The notes under the pieces: generated by a model
Seen by the model: the letters and a program-made list of their open reading frames with translations, nothing else
The model's database searches: none
Told to the model about the DNA's origin: nothing
Made by a program: the position numbers and the translations under genes
In this document: positions 11,201 through 22,872 of the stretch, piece by piece
How the letters are laid out: each line of letters begins with the position of its first letter
Position numbering within the stretch: the stretch's first letter is position 1
Origin: Larix kaempferi
Taxonomy: Eukaryota > Streptophyta > Pinopsida > Pinales > Pinaceae
Reading direction: 5' to 3'
DNA length: 64,000 nt
NCBI GenBank assembly: GCA_027924585.1
Contig: BSBM01001067.1
Location: forward strand, 1,738,001 to 1,802,000

Positions 11201-12385
11201 TCATTCAGAAGCTACATCCTTGGCTATGAGGGGGAGGAGTGATTTGAGGAACCAATCAAAAAAGATACAGTCGTAAAGCTTTATCTTGCAGACACTACGA
11301 CACTTACGCCACTCATGGATATGATCATTGATGTGTGTAGCGGTGTTCTGTCTACAAGACAAAAGTATTTCCACTCCTGCATCATAGCGTACAGGTAATT
11401 GAAAGAACTGAAGGAACGTTGAGGCAAGGGATGTAAAAGTGGGCTGTGTCCCATGTGGCTGCTCAATGTACCACTTGGTTGCAGAGCCAGTGAAATTTCT
11501 TTGTAAAAGTCTGAGTCGAATAAAATCATCTACTATGGAGTTTGAGGAACACCATAGGTGAAACGACATGATGTGGTTTTGGGGGTCTTCCCCAGTTTTT
11601 CCTTCAAATTTGGGGATGTCTGAAGGGAGCTTTGTGGGCATAGGGGGCCAAGTAGGGTCATGTTGGATGGGATCATTTGTTAGCCTAGCCAAGTCTGGTA
11701 GGTTAAGGATAGCCATAAATGGCAAATTGGCGGAGGGGTGTGATGTTGTCATGGGGGCATAAGTGCTGGTGGTGGCGTTATGTATTAGGCCACTACCTCC
11801 TAGGGGAATATGTGTGAAAGGGATATGTCCTCCAATCAAAGGGGTATGGGTGGGAACTGTGTTCCCAAGTGTAGCTTGAGTTACAGATGGGTTTGGATTT
11901 GGTATAGTAGACCCAGGATTTGGTATGATGGAAGTGATTCCAGTCAAAGGTATACCTAGAGCAGGTGTAGGTCCTATGTTGGGCATCCTTAGAGTCGATG
12001 TAGTTCCCATATTAGGCATGCCTAGAGTGGAAGCAGTTCCTAGGTTGGGCATACCAACATTGGTTGTGGGAGTAGTGGCCAATGTGGTAGCTGGGATGGT
12101 GGAAGACATTCCACCAACAGTCCCTGTGTTGAAAAGGTTGGAAGAAAAATCATCCATAGGGCTAGTGGGTGCGGTGTTTGTGGTATTTTCAGATTCTGCC
12201 TCAGAATCTGATGTGAAATGAGGCACGTCAAAATCGGGTGACAGGGCTCTATTCCAATGAAGTGTGGATTCAAGGGAACCGTACTGCAGGGGGTCTCCCC
12301 AGAAGCACCAAGAACGTCTCGGGGAATCAATGGTGACAGTTTTATTGAAAGATTAACAGGTGGTGGTGAGTGGAAAGCTATAAAT
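11201..12385 (-). pseudogene. Ty3/gypsy gag, 3' truncated
   Basis: Capsid protein of an LTR retrotransposon. The frame is open from about 12385 down to a stop at 11201; the exact start is unclear, because the likely N-terminus lies upstream of the first good ATG. Residues 20-130 of the shorter reading are Thr/Pro-rich, with a repeated GMPNLGTAST-like unit of about ten residues. The gag core follows: LPSDIPKFEGK, HLWCSSNSIVDD, RNFTGSATKWYIEQ and FLQFFQLPVRYDAG. The same core occurs at 28293-29023 and 59665-59949. The reading ends just before the region that would lead to the zinc knuckle, so the element is truncated at about 11170-11200. Upstream on the minus strand lie its leader, primer site and LTR. 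Confidence 0.88.
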
Positions 12386-14136
12386 CCCTAATGCAACCAT
12401 GTGTACAAGAGGGGAGCGTAAAAAATAAATGGCACTTAGGCTAAAAAATCAACCTCAAAAACACTTACTATAACAGTTGTGCTATATTAAGTGGAGTAAT
12501 CAAAAAATGTGGTCAAGAAACCAACATGCAAACAGTTCCTAAAAATAGAAAAAGGTAGACTCTATGACCAAAAGGAGGTAATGGAGCATGCAAACACCTA
12601 ACTATAAGTGGTATTATGACTCAACGAAAACATATCCTCTGCAAGGTGATGAAATCCAAGTTAGAAAATATGAGTAGTGGAATCAAAGGCTAGATATCCC
12701 CCTACTGGGAGGGACACCAAGTAGACAATCCTAAAAGTTTGGCCACTAAGATACCCCGTTCATGACACGTTCGGTTGGGTGAATCCGCAGTTTGGTTCTA
12801 TCGCCGTTGTACTCCCATAAGGGTGGTATAGCAAGAACTACAAAAGGTATCCTTCGGTTACTGAATGGATAGCGGTATTCCAATCAGGCTTCCGGAACCA
12901 GTCTGGCTACTTTAACCCTCCTAAGGGAGAGGCCTTCCCGATAAATTGGTGTTAAACCGTGTCAACAAATAATAAAAGATTTCGGTACCCTAAATTTCAA
13001 CCACTATGTCTCAACATGAATGAGTGAGGGGTGTTATTTGGATACTTATCCCCTCAGTCCTACCTAGCTACAAAATTATTTTTGTGTTCCCCAAGTGGGG
13101 TTAGAGTATTGGTTGAGTTAAGGTAATTTTTAAGGCTCACTTGAAATTATTGTGACAGATTGTGTGCTGATGTAGGTGTATACCAAAATAATGTGCCTCA
13201 CATGGGCGATTTTATCACAAACTAAAATAATGATTTCAATTTGCAAAATATGACAGCAATTTAAATGTAAATGCTATGGTAAACTTTGCAAAAAGGTGTT
13301 GATTTTTCAAAAAATTTAAAGTAAACCAAATATCATAGAAATAAGTGGTATTCTAATGCTTTGGGCAAAAATATATAGCAAATTAAAAATTTGGTTTTAA
13401 TTTTGCAAAAATTAAATTGCTTCACAATTTTTCTTTCACTAAACTGAAATTTTTTTTAAATGATGAAGTAAAGCAAAATAATAGTAAGAAATATCAATAT
13501 GTAATGCTACAAAATGAAATAGTAGGCTGTTCAAAAGTACAGGGAAGATGGCTGGAAAATATGGGACAAAATGTGTGAACTAAAGTGATAAATAACACTA
13601 AAATAAAATATTAGAGAAATTTCTATGAAAAATTTCTTAAATATAATAGGATATTTGGATTACTTGATCGAAAACACCCAATTTGGAAAAAAAAATCATC
13701 TCAAACGGAGTTTGGGAGAGGGAGATATGGCCGTTTGAAAGTTGAGTCGCGCTACCAGAAAATTACATCGCGGGTTTCGGGCTAAAAGTCGCGATGCGCA
13801 TCGCGGGTTTCAGGCTAAAATTCGTGATGGGCATCACGGGTTTTAGGATAAAAGTCACGATGGACATCATGGAAAAATCCAAAAAGCCGCGATGGGCAGC
13901 ACGGAAAAAGGCCAATAAGTCGCGATGGAACGCGCGACTGTGGGGCCAAAAGTCGCGATGTACGGACGGAAAAATGGCCGTCGAAAAACAAACCCAAAAA
14001 TGGAAATTTTGGGTTGTTTCGGGCTGCAGAAAGGGCCAATGGCTAGGGAAGCTAGCAAGAAGCTGACTAGTATGGCAGATCTACAGTTTTAAATGGAAAG
14101 AACAAGTAAAATAAAAATCTAAAGCAAAAATTAAAA
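12386..14136 (-). other. Untranslated leader of the minus-strand gag remnant
   Basis: About 1.75 kb between primer site and gag, mostly AT-rich, with no coding frame that I trust. It carries the GC-rich palindromic repeats listed separately. A long leader between PBS and gag also occurs in the copies at 33752-35736 and 61330-63640. Confidence 0.6.
13750..13980. repeat. Degenerate 33-bp tandem repeats with a palindromic core
   Basis: About six units of the form AAAAGTCGCGATGNGCATCGCGG..., in otherwise AT-rich sequence. The best unit contains a perfect 16-bp palindrome, CGCGATGCGCATCGCG, at 13790-13805. The next unit has CGTGATG and CATCACG, so its arms still match. Later units are less symmetrical. 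Confidence 0.75.
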
Positions 14137-14160
14137 GTTCGAAACCCAGCGGAGTCGCCA
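14137..14160 (-). promoter_or_regulatory. Primer-binding site with extended tRNA complementarity
   Basis: On the minus strand the site begins TGGCGACTCCGCTGG, five bases after the LTR end. Read on the plus strand, the 24 bases look like the 3' end of a tRNA: a T-loop GTTCGAAA, the T-stem arm, the acceptor arm and a terminal CCA. The acceptor sequence recalls plant tRNA-Arg, but I did not verify that. The same type of PBS (TGGTGACTCCACTGG) occurs at 33737-33751. Confidence 0.8.
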
Positions 14161-14165
14161 AAAAC

Positions 14166-14884
14166 TGTTGCTTGGTTTTTCAACCAAGCATGTGCAAGGA
14201 TGCACCTATTAACTTGTAATAGTAGTCTCGAATGAAAAGTAAATAAAAATAAACTTAATCTAATCTAACTTTAACATATGTAAGAGAAATAAAGAACTAG
14301 ATTGATAACAATAAGCAAATAAGACAAGAGATTCAACAGAATTTGTTTTTGTATTACCTCAAATGGTGAGGATGATGGGTGTTGAGCAACTCCAAGGTTG
14401 AGAAGCTCCAATTTCCAATGGTCTCTTCTTCTCCAAAGCTTCAATGGGATTCTTCAAACTCGAAATGGGAGGCAATGGCTCTCAAAGGGAATTTGGCAGC
14501 ATAAGGATAGGATGAAATTTGGATGGAAAGTGAAGCCCCTATCACCTTTTTATAGTTTTTGGTGATGGGGAATACCATTATGGTTTTGAGGAAACCAATG
14601 GTATTAACCAACATGGTTTAGGTCGCTTTTTCCCTCTTTTTCCTTTTTTGAATATTTTTTATATTTTTATTCCCTTTTAATATTTTTTGGGAATTTTGGA
14701 CCATTTTTTAGGGTTTTTTGTGTTTTTTGAGGAAAAATACATATTTTGAGGGAAAAAAAGGTTTATTGTGGTCTTTTTGGTGACCTTTTTGATGGTTTTA
14801 GAAGCTCAAATGGTGGAAAAGTGGACAAATGGGTCATGTGAATAAGGGAATGAACTAGTGAGCACTTTTTGGGTGTTAACAACA
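14166..14884 (-). mobile_element. LTR of the minus-strand Ty3/gypsy gag remnant
   Basis: On the minus strand it starts TGTTGTTAACACC (14884) and ends CCAAGCAACA (14166), giving short TGTTG/CAACA terminal inverted ends. The PBS follows at once. A strong TATA box lies inside. Only one LTR copy is visible, so boundaries rest on end structure and PBS position; an end at 14881 is also possible. Confidence 0.75.
14545..14555 (-). promoter_or_regulatory. TATA box in the LTR
   Basis: CTATAAAAAGG on the minus strand, about 330 bases into the LTR, fits the RNA polymerase II promoter of an LTR. Confidence 0.65.
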
Positions 14885-15487
14885 GCCAAGTTTGGCTCAT
14901 ATACAATGAATAACTAGTTCATTAGGAGCTTAAGAAACATCAAAAAAAGAATCCAAATGTGAAGTCGACAAATGCATAACATAAAACGAAAACCAGAATG
15001 CAATAGAAGGTTTGCAGAGCCACCGACATCTGAAGGATGAAACCACCATCAACCAGGTAGTCACAGTGCCACCAAAAAACGTTCACACCGCACCAAGAAC
15101 ATCCAGCCATTGTCGGCCTTGACAATGTAGCTACCGCCACTGCCATAAGGAAACAGAAGCCCGCGTCTAAGTGGATCTCCACCATCTTCTAGCTACTGTC
15201 GATGCCCCCATCGTGGATGCACTTCCCTTCAACACTCCTCAGCTCAGAATCCATCGTCGTCGCCACTGGTAAGCAAGAGGATCCCGCTATGCAATGGGTC
15301 ACCACTCAAAGGCTCCACCACCACTCTGCTTGCGGAGAGAAACCATCCATATCCTCCTCCAATCGGCCATGCCAAATAGCAACTCAGGGGGAATGGGGGA
15401 TGGCGGCCATAGAAGGATCCATGGCCACCTATTTCTACTTGATACGACTCTCAAACCCTAGATTGCAGAGCCACGAGGGAGTCAACC

Positions 15488-15507
15488 ATATATATATATA
15501 TATATAT
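15488..15507. repeat. (AT)n microsatellite
   Basis: Ten AT dinucleotides in a row. A shorter AT run occurs near 16063-16076. Confidence 0.95.
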
Positions 15508-17000
15508 TTCCACAACTCAAAAATAATGACCTCTTGTCATATTCATGATGAAAATAATAATAAATGTATTATTTTCCATAGAGTTCCAAGTTTATAACTT
15601 GAATCCAAGCTAAGTTTATTATTGTTTTCCTTGACCATATGTTTCACTTAATTACAAATGGAGATATTTCATCTAACGCCATATGTTCCTTGGTATAAGT
15701 TGTTTTTAATGAATGACCCAATTAAATATTAATACAATGTGAATATTAAGTCAAGGTTTCCAAAAATAAGAAAAAATTACAATTCATGGAACAAGTCAAA
15801 ATAGATACTACTATTATGACGTGATTGTCAAATAACAAACAAGGGCCATGAGGTGGCAATGTCCTTGACATTTCCATAGCTCAAAAGTGATGCATGTGCA
15901 TGTCTTTGTCTATTTAATTATATCTATGTTCTCAATCCCAATTTTGTCTTTCATTTGTGTATTTTTTAATGTTTACTGTGAGATTTATTTGTTCTCTCTT
16001 TTTTTTCTCAATATATCGACACACTTTGAAAAGTCAAGAACATTGTAGATGCATCAAATGATTATATATATATATACTCCTTTTTACATTAATACTTACA
16101 TCCACAATGTAAATAACATGTTAATAGTTATATTCTCCTTTCCATGTTTTTTCAGTTTTGAGAAACATTGTTTACATCAAAATAGGATTCAAAATAGCAT
16201 AGCTTTACATTAGTTTACATTATTTGCAATCTTAAAATAATATTTACATATTGTTTGTTCAAACCATTTAACATAGTAATGATTTATTTAATTGGAAAGA
16301 ACATAAATATGAGACGTCGGATTTATTTTTTATGTGAACTTTAAAGCACAAGTGGGTTTAATATCTTTCTATTCACTAACACTTTTCATGTAAAAGCTAC
16401 ACCATGTTGTTGCTTGTGGTCATGCATCTTGCGACTTGGATTTCAACATGTAGGGTCCTTTGTAATTTAGATTTGACACTGGGAGTAAGAGGCCATTATC
16501 TGAATAAAAATTCCATTGATTGGGAATCCTAGGTCGAGTGCTGAAAACAAAATTCCAATTGCATAAAGGTGGAGCCCAAAACTTTGAATAGGATTACTTA
16601 GTGCAACAATCAAATTTTCTTATATCAGTTTTCAGCCATAATTAGCACAAACAAGAGACCAAACCCACTGAACTAATATTCAAAGAAGAAACCAAATGTT
16701 GATTGGTAAATAAGCAAAATTCGGAAGGACCCAAATTTTGAAAAAACCTCGTTATCTTAATTTATACTATCTCAAGCACGCCACTTATGAAACGTGTTTG
16801 GAGCTTCACAGCAAAATTTTAACACGTGGATTTGTTGTCAAAGACTCCAGTTGCTACATCCCATCACAAAAATAAATCACTCTAATGGATCGATCTTTAT
16901 AGGTTCTTGGTGAAGTTTTAATCTACTCATGAAGTGACATAAAGCATATTATATTTCCCTTTAACGTGTAGAAATAAGTTAAAGGTTTTTTACCGTCATT

Positions 17001-17160
17001 TTTTCAATTAAAATTTATGTTTGTAATTGTTGGACTTGTAGTTTTAAATTGTTGAAAATGTATAATAAAATAAACAGGAAATTTTTTCAATTAAATTTAT
17101 GTTTGTAATTGTTGAACTTGTAGTTTTAAATTGTTGAAAATGTATAATAAAATAAACAGG
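17001..17160. repeat. Two-copy tandem duplication, about 82-bp period
   Basis: The segment beginning TTTTCAATTAAA and ending AATAAACAGG appears twice (about 17001-17078 and 17084-17160), differing by a one-base indel and one substitution. The near identity shows a recent duplication in otherwise non-repeated AT-rich DNA. Confidence 0.9.
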
Positions 17161-18490
17161 AATAATTGAGAACAAACGAATTCAATGTGATGATCAGATT
17201 CAAAAAAATAAACAAAAACTTGCAAATTGTAAAAAAGTTAGCTTACTCATAACTTTATTTACATCTAAACTATTAGTTTTGTAGACCTCCAATCAGACTA
17301 CAAATCTGTTTAAAACCTTTGTTAGTGAGCTATTCAGAAACCATCTGAAGCCATTATTTCTCATTATGTCAGTAGAACTGAACTGTTCAGGAACTCTGTT
17401 AATGTAAGGCTATGGCAGCCTCTCTTAGTGTTGTAAACCATGTAATGAATTTCCAAAGTGTGGGATATGTGAGGGATTTTGCATTCTAACCGATAATTGA
17501 TTGTTATATTTATCTTTAAAGAGTTTTAGGGTTTGTCTAGAATCTCTGCCCTTGATTTCCAATGTTAATAGCTGATTATATAAATAATATTTTAAAACAG
17601 TGATTCTGAAAGCTCTGCATTTGATTTCCAGTGTTATTCTAATTTTTTTTTTTGAGACACTACATTTTTATGATAGTGTATAGTAAAATAATATTTAAAC
17701 ACAACGCTTTTTAAGGACTTATCTCTAAATTTAATGGAAAAGAAAAAAAATGGTAGAGAGAAATCAGACATATTCTTATACTCTGTAATAAAATCCCTAA
17801 AACCAAAACAAAAAAGCCCTTAAACCAAGAACAAAAATATGAAATCCAAAGCATCAAGAAGGATACTTACCACTGAGCAAGTCCTGGTAGACAACCATTT
17901 TGATGAACCTGAGATAAAATTTGATGAAGCATCAAATGACAACATCTTTGAGAGACATAGTATATCCTTTTATTACAAATGGAAAAGGGAGAACTAAGGC
18001 TACAAATAATGTCATAGTAAATAAAAGATTAGCATGCGATAGCATTGATGCAACTGCATGATTTAAAGATATTGCACTCCATATTCTGTGAAGGGAAAAC
18101 ATATTTCTCATCTTAGCCATGTTATTCCTCTGATGTGAGCACTTTTTTTTTAAGTGTTAGAGCCTTCCCCATTGAAACAATTTTATTGGCAGTGCTGTGT
18201 TTGCTTATGTTGTGAACAACATATATCCATTGCTTTGTAACACCCATATGCTTGAACCTGAACCCAAAGCCAATCCCAAAGATAAAGAAAAAGACGACGC
18301 CATTATAGATTACTCTGAACTTGAAGAGCCATGAGAGTCGGAGAAGCAATGCAATGTGAAGAGAATCTTGATGGAGAAGGAAAGAGAAGAGGCAATGGCT
18401 ACCTTCACTTGGCCAACAAAGCACCACGCCACAGCACTAGGAAAGGAAAAGAAAATCAGTAGATCACCACACCACCATGCCAAGCTTCGA

Positions 18491-18548
18491 AAAACACCAT
18501 CAACGAAGAAGAAAAACACCATCAATGAAGAAGAAAAACACGTGAAGG
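18491..18548. repeat. 22-bp tandem repeat, about 2.5 copies
   Basis: Copies of AAACACCATCAAYGAAGAAG at a 22-base period, the last one partial. Purely a sequence repeat; no gene is implied. Confidence 0.8.
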
Positions 18549-20159
18549 AAACATGGCCCGCTAATGCTCGAAGCTAAGGTAGAGGAAAATATGAAATGGT
18601 CCTTAAACATTGTAGGAAGCCACCACACCAAGCTGCGAAACTCCACCACCGATGAACAAAAAGACTTCAACTGAAGAAAAAGGAAAATACGAACCCTCCT
18701 CCCTTGTTGCAGGCTCGCTCATACCCGTCACACCTGCATCAACTCCCACCACTTGCACCTGCATTAACTCCCACCACATAAGTCCTACCACATTGAAAAC
18801 CTCCATCCCAACAAACATAAAATCTCAGTCCTGCCAGGGTACACTCGCCTAGAAGTGGTTGAGGACACCCCATCGCCGGCTCCTGGGACACAGCTTCCTA
18901 GGCTTTGATCACCATGCACGGAGCCAATAGAAATATTAAAAAAACTCAAATTAAAAATAATAATAATAATAAAATATTTCCAAATCAAACCCAAACATTG
19001 CACTTGGAAAAACATTTCGGCCACCGACCAAAACTAATACCCCCGACTCCGTCGCTAAATGTCAAGGACATAATAATATTATATACATTGCAAAAGTATA
19101 ATAAAATAGTAAAGCAATTGAATAGAATTTGGATGGCTTAATAATTATAGTAGGGAAAAGGTAGAAAATGACATAATTTAAAAAACAAAATAACATAAAT
19201 AATGATACAAATATATGTATAGTAAAATTGAGAAATGATAAATTATGAATTAAAATAAAGTTATAGAAGTATTTAATTAATGCTTAATATATGCATTAAC
19301 ACAAATTAACAACAAAGTGAGAAAAAAAAATGGAGAAAGTGTGACAAACAAGGATAGATGGTAGTTAAAATTTCAAGTGATTGCCAAAACAAAGTAATCT
19401 ATGAATATGAATATATTGATAAATAAAAGAAATACCATCCATCCAATATTGCCATGACTTAAAACATGATAATGGAAATTTTAATTTTAATGTGTAAAGT
19501 AGTATTATAGGCGGGATCCTTAGATGGTGTACCTTGTGAGAAGTAAATATACTACATGGTGAGTATATAGAAGCCCTACTATATCATATAGTTGTACAAT
19601 GAATCTTTGTAGAGGTGGTAAGTTGAAATTCATGGTTTTCACAAGTTGATTCCACTATTTCCAAATTTAGTTAGTAATATAAGGATGGAAGCGATCTAGG
19701 TGTTAAACTTGAAACCATAAGTATTTTGTGCATAATGTAGGATTTGTGTATAAAATTCTCCTTGGACAAGTGTTAATTCCTAATGCATACTCATTTGATA
19801 GACATGACACTATTCAATTTACTATATAGTACACATTCAAGATACAGTTGAAATTTGGATTTAGTTAAAATCACTAGTGAGAAAGTAAGTGGTGGTTGTT
19901 AGGAAGAGATTCAATAAATCTAAGAATTGATAAATGATTCATAATAATGTATTTGGAACTAAAGGAGATGTTATATGGGAGACAAGGTCTTCTTATGAAT
20001 TGTGATATATAAAAGAACTGCAAAGTTTGACATCATGCTAACTATTTGGGATAAAATGCATTTGATAAACCTTGATGAAGTTAGATAAACTATGTATATA
20101 AGATGTAGTATGAGAACACATCTCTCGATGATAAAATAAGTAAAATTTGATAGTATTGG

Positions 20160-20295
20160 CATGTTGGTCATGTGAAGGTCCAATGGGACCAGTATGGGTA
20201 AGTTCCTCTAGCAGGAAGGCATAGGGATATTGCATCGAGACTTTCCTTATATTATATATGAACATAACTTCGAGACAGAGTTGTTTTGAAGGGTG
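20160..20295 (+). pseudogene. Chromodomain end of a chromovirus-type Ty3/gypsy pol
   Basis: VKVQWDQYG at 20173-20199 fits the conserved VKWxxY core of the integrase-fused chromodomain, which directs chromovirus integration to particular chromatin. A second frame then gives DFPYIIYEHNFETELF, resembling the end of such polyproteins. Stops and frame changes separate the pieces. A purine run (GAAGGGTGGG) and an LTR-like start follow directly, as at the 3' end of such elements. Earlier pol domains could not be recognised in 19500-20160. Confidence 0.55.
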
Positions 20296-20301
20296 GGTGT
20301 A

Positions 20302-22470
20302 TGTAATGCCCCATATTTGATATTCGGTACTTGAAACTCAATTGGGGATTAGCTTAGCATTTAATTGCTTATTATTTGTTTGACTTAGCTAGATTGCTTA
20401 AGAATGTTTTTATGTGAACTTATGGACTCCCTAAATGTGTGGATTGTAAATGTAATTTATGGTTTTAATTTATTAATGGCGATGAATATCTAACTTCATT
20501 TGAACATGCAAATTGAAGATGAAAAAAAATGTGGAATGCTAATTTAGTTTGTGCTTTGGATATAGAGCAAGTACAATATATGTTGTAAAAGAACTTACAT
20601 GACAATATTTAAATACTGTTTTAGTGATATGGATTAACACTTAAATGAGTTGGGTAGGTTTATAGATGAGAAATATGTTAATGATGAACTAATCCACATG
20701 TTGATTGGCTATGAGATAGTCAAATTCCTACAGTGCCAAGGGGCACGAGATGTCTTGGAAATCAAGAGGATAATGATGTTATATTAGTTTTCATGCTATT
20801 TGATTGTGAGTTCAAATATTTCTATGACTTGTGGGTGAGTGTGAGTTTTGACAGGAACTACGACTTGCCCAAAGTGATTGTTTGATGATGAGACCCCTTA
20901 GAACAGTGATGGCACATTATAGTTGATGTAGGGTGTTAACCCTATTCCTATCAAGGGGGGGAGACATTTCCCACCGTTTATCCTCCGAAACCCAGAGTCA
21001 TGGGAGGGTTTTGCTAAGCACGTTCCCGTGGATGTGTGATGACGACTAGTGGGTGCATGTTGGGGAAGCTTGGTCGATGTAGTTGATCGACACTTCCGCT
21101 TACGGGTTCTATATGTGGTTAGGTCGTGTAGTCGACACCACCGTATATTCCAGCAAAGGACGGGATGGTGAGGTCAGGAGACAAAAGTAGTGGTGATTAG
21201 GTGGTTGGAGTAATCATGGGATGGATGGTACCAATGATGGATTGGATGGTGTTCTTGATTGTTATTAACCATCATGATTATATGCTCAATTTCGTCATTA
21301 TGTTTACCTAATTCTGTTTTATTGCTTTTGTATGAATGATTATGAATGATGAATGATGCATTGTTTAATTGTTCTTCTATATGTTGTTTGCAAGCATGTA
21401 ATAATGATATATTAGGATCATTAAAAATGATTATTAGTACCCACACTTACGATGTGTGCACTGGCCATGCATACGCCAATTCGTGAGTACATTACTATGA
21501 TTGGTTGATTGATGAATAAATTAATATGGTTACATTAGCTATTAATAACTCCGTTGATGAATTGTTGAAAGTATGGGTTTGTTGACTTGTTTAGTATGTT
21601 TTAGATTTATATAAATTGATTAGATTATTGAATGACATATATAATTATATACATATAATATAACATATGACATAGTATAATATAGTATATGAAAATATCT
21701 TATTTGACTTATGTATGAGAGGATAATATAAGTAAATGGATAGATAGGATTGCACAATTTTTTAGAAAAGAGTTTTCATAGTTGCATTTAAGATAGTAGC
21801 ATGAAAAGTGAGACTCTGCAACCATGTTTATTAATGTTTTCTTTATTTAAATCAAATTGCTATTTTTTTGAGAAAATAAATTTATTGATTGTTGAATATT
21901 ATTCTATTGGAATTTATTGATGAATGAGGACTTTTGATATAAATAAGAGACTTGAGATTGGAAGGGGGAGAGTTCCTTTCCCTTGAAGGATATTTTGGTG
22001 AGATATTTCTAGGGATGAGAAGTTTGGAAGAGTTTGAGAACTCTTGGAAGATTTGATACATAGCCTACTAGTGCATCACTGTGCTATTCTATAGGGTCTC
22101 GAGCACAGAGGGCCAGGATGACATTTGGATGGATTCCCAGGTAAAGGAAGCCACCTAGGACCCTAGTTTATTGGAAGCTTAAACCGTGGTTCTGCTTTGG
22201 ACAATGAAGAGGGAAGCAACTCAAGGAGAGGATGGAAGCTTGCTCAGTTTGGACTTCGTCACCATTCTTATATTGATGTATTTTTATTGTGATTTTAAAT
22301 TGTTTATATGCTATTGTAAACTTCTTATATGCTTCTATAGTTATATTATGCTTATATGTCGCTCAGTCATACACTTAAGAAACACACCATTTGAGCATGT
22401 ATTAACACTCTTATGCAATTCCAGAATGAAAAGAAAATAGGTTTTTAATTAGATTAAAATTTATAATGCC
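20302..22470 (+). mobile_element. Probable 3' LTR of the chromovirus remnant
   Basis: Begins TGTAATGCCCC right after the purine-rich tract GAAGGGTGGG at 20289-20298, a typical PPT/LTR junction. The body includes a GC-richer segment at about 20940-21170. The 3' end is not defined: no matching CA terminus was found before the minus-strand Copia gag begins at 22481. It may be truncated there. Confidence 0.45.
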
Positions 22471-22480
22471 AATGGAGGAA

Positions 22481-22872
22481 TTATACTTGTGTGATCCCGG
22501 TGAGATAAGAAGCTATAGAATTAGTCTTGGACATCTTGGTGCTTTTGAGATCCTCCTTCAATACCATCTTCCTATTTTGGTCAATACTTTGATATAAACC
22601 TGTTAGAGCCTCCCACATTGCCTTGGTTGTCTTCCTCTTAGATATGTGAGGGATGAAACGATCCTTCACTACGTCTAAGATGATCCTCCTAGTTTTCATG
22701 TCCTTCAACTCATGGGCAGCCAGGTCCTTCGAATCCATCATTGGGGTCACAGTGGAGTTAGCAAACTCCCACAACCCATTCTACATGAAAAGTAGAGTGA
22801 CCCTTTCCTTCCAAGGGATGTAGTTGGAGGAATCCTCCAACTTATCTTTGTACCTTATACCAGCGGAAACCA
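22481..22872 (-). pseudogene. Copia gag (UBN2-type), truncated
   Basis: Capsid protein of a Ty1/copia retrotransposon. From the ATG at 22872 the reading contains KLEDSSNYIPWKERVTLLF, then, after an in-frame TAG, NGLWEF...MWEALTGLYQSIDQNRKMVLK and TKMSKTNSIASYLTGITQV. This is the plant Copia gag pattern: a W.E.. start, LW.AL...Y and M....V..Y. The TAG near 22785 replaces an expected sense codon. The reading stops at 22481, where homology would be expected to continue, so the zinc knuckle and pol are missing. It belongs with the primer site and LTR at 24476-25163, although the leader between them is unusually long. Confidence 0.9.

Larger units (their letters stand above)
14885..20159. other. 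AT-rich stretch without recognisable genes
   Basis: Over 5 kb with only short, unconvincing open frames on either strand. It holds microsatellites and small tandem duplications (listed separately). Short runs around 15185-14940 and 18250-18900 are less AT-rich and might be old element fragments, but I see no domain in them. From about 19500 onwards it may be decayed pol of the chromovirus that ends near 20295. Confidence 0.5.

Noticed and set aside
14137-14160. tRNA gene
   Set aside because: Only the 3' 24 bases of a tRNA-like sequence are present, next to an LTR end; this is a primer-binding site.
14940-15185. Minus-strand 81-codon hydrophobic ORF
   Set aside because: No domain, no upstream or downstream coding support, and position in AT-rich non-coding DNA.
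18785-19024. Minus-strand 79-codon ORF
   Set aside because: No recognisable family, low complexity in part, no neighbours supporting a gene.
19971-20265. Minus-strand frames that could suggest Copia integrase
   Set aside because: The plus strand explains the same place better as a chromodomain followed by PPT and LTR.
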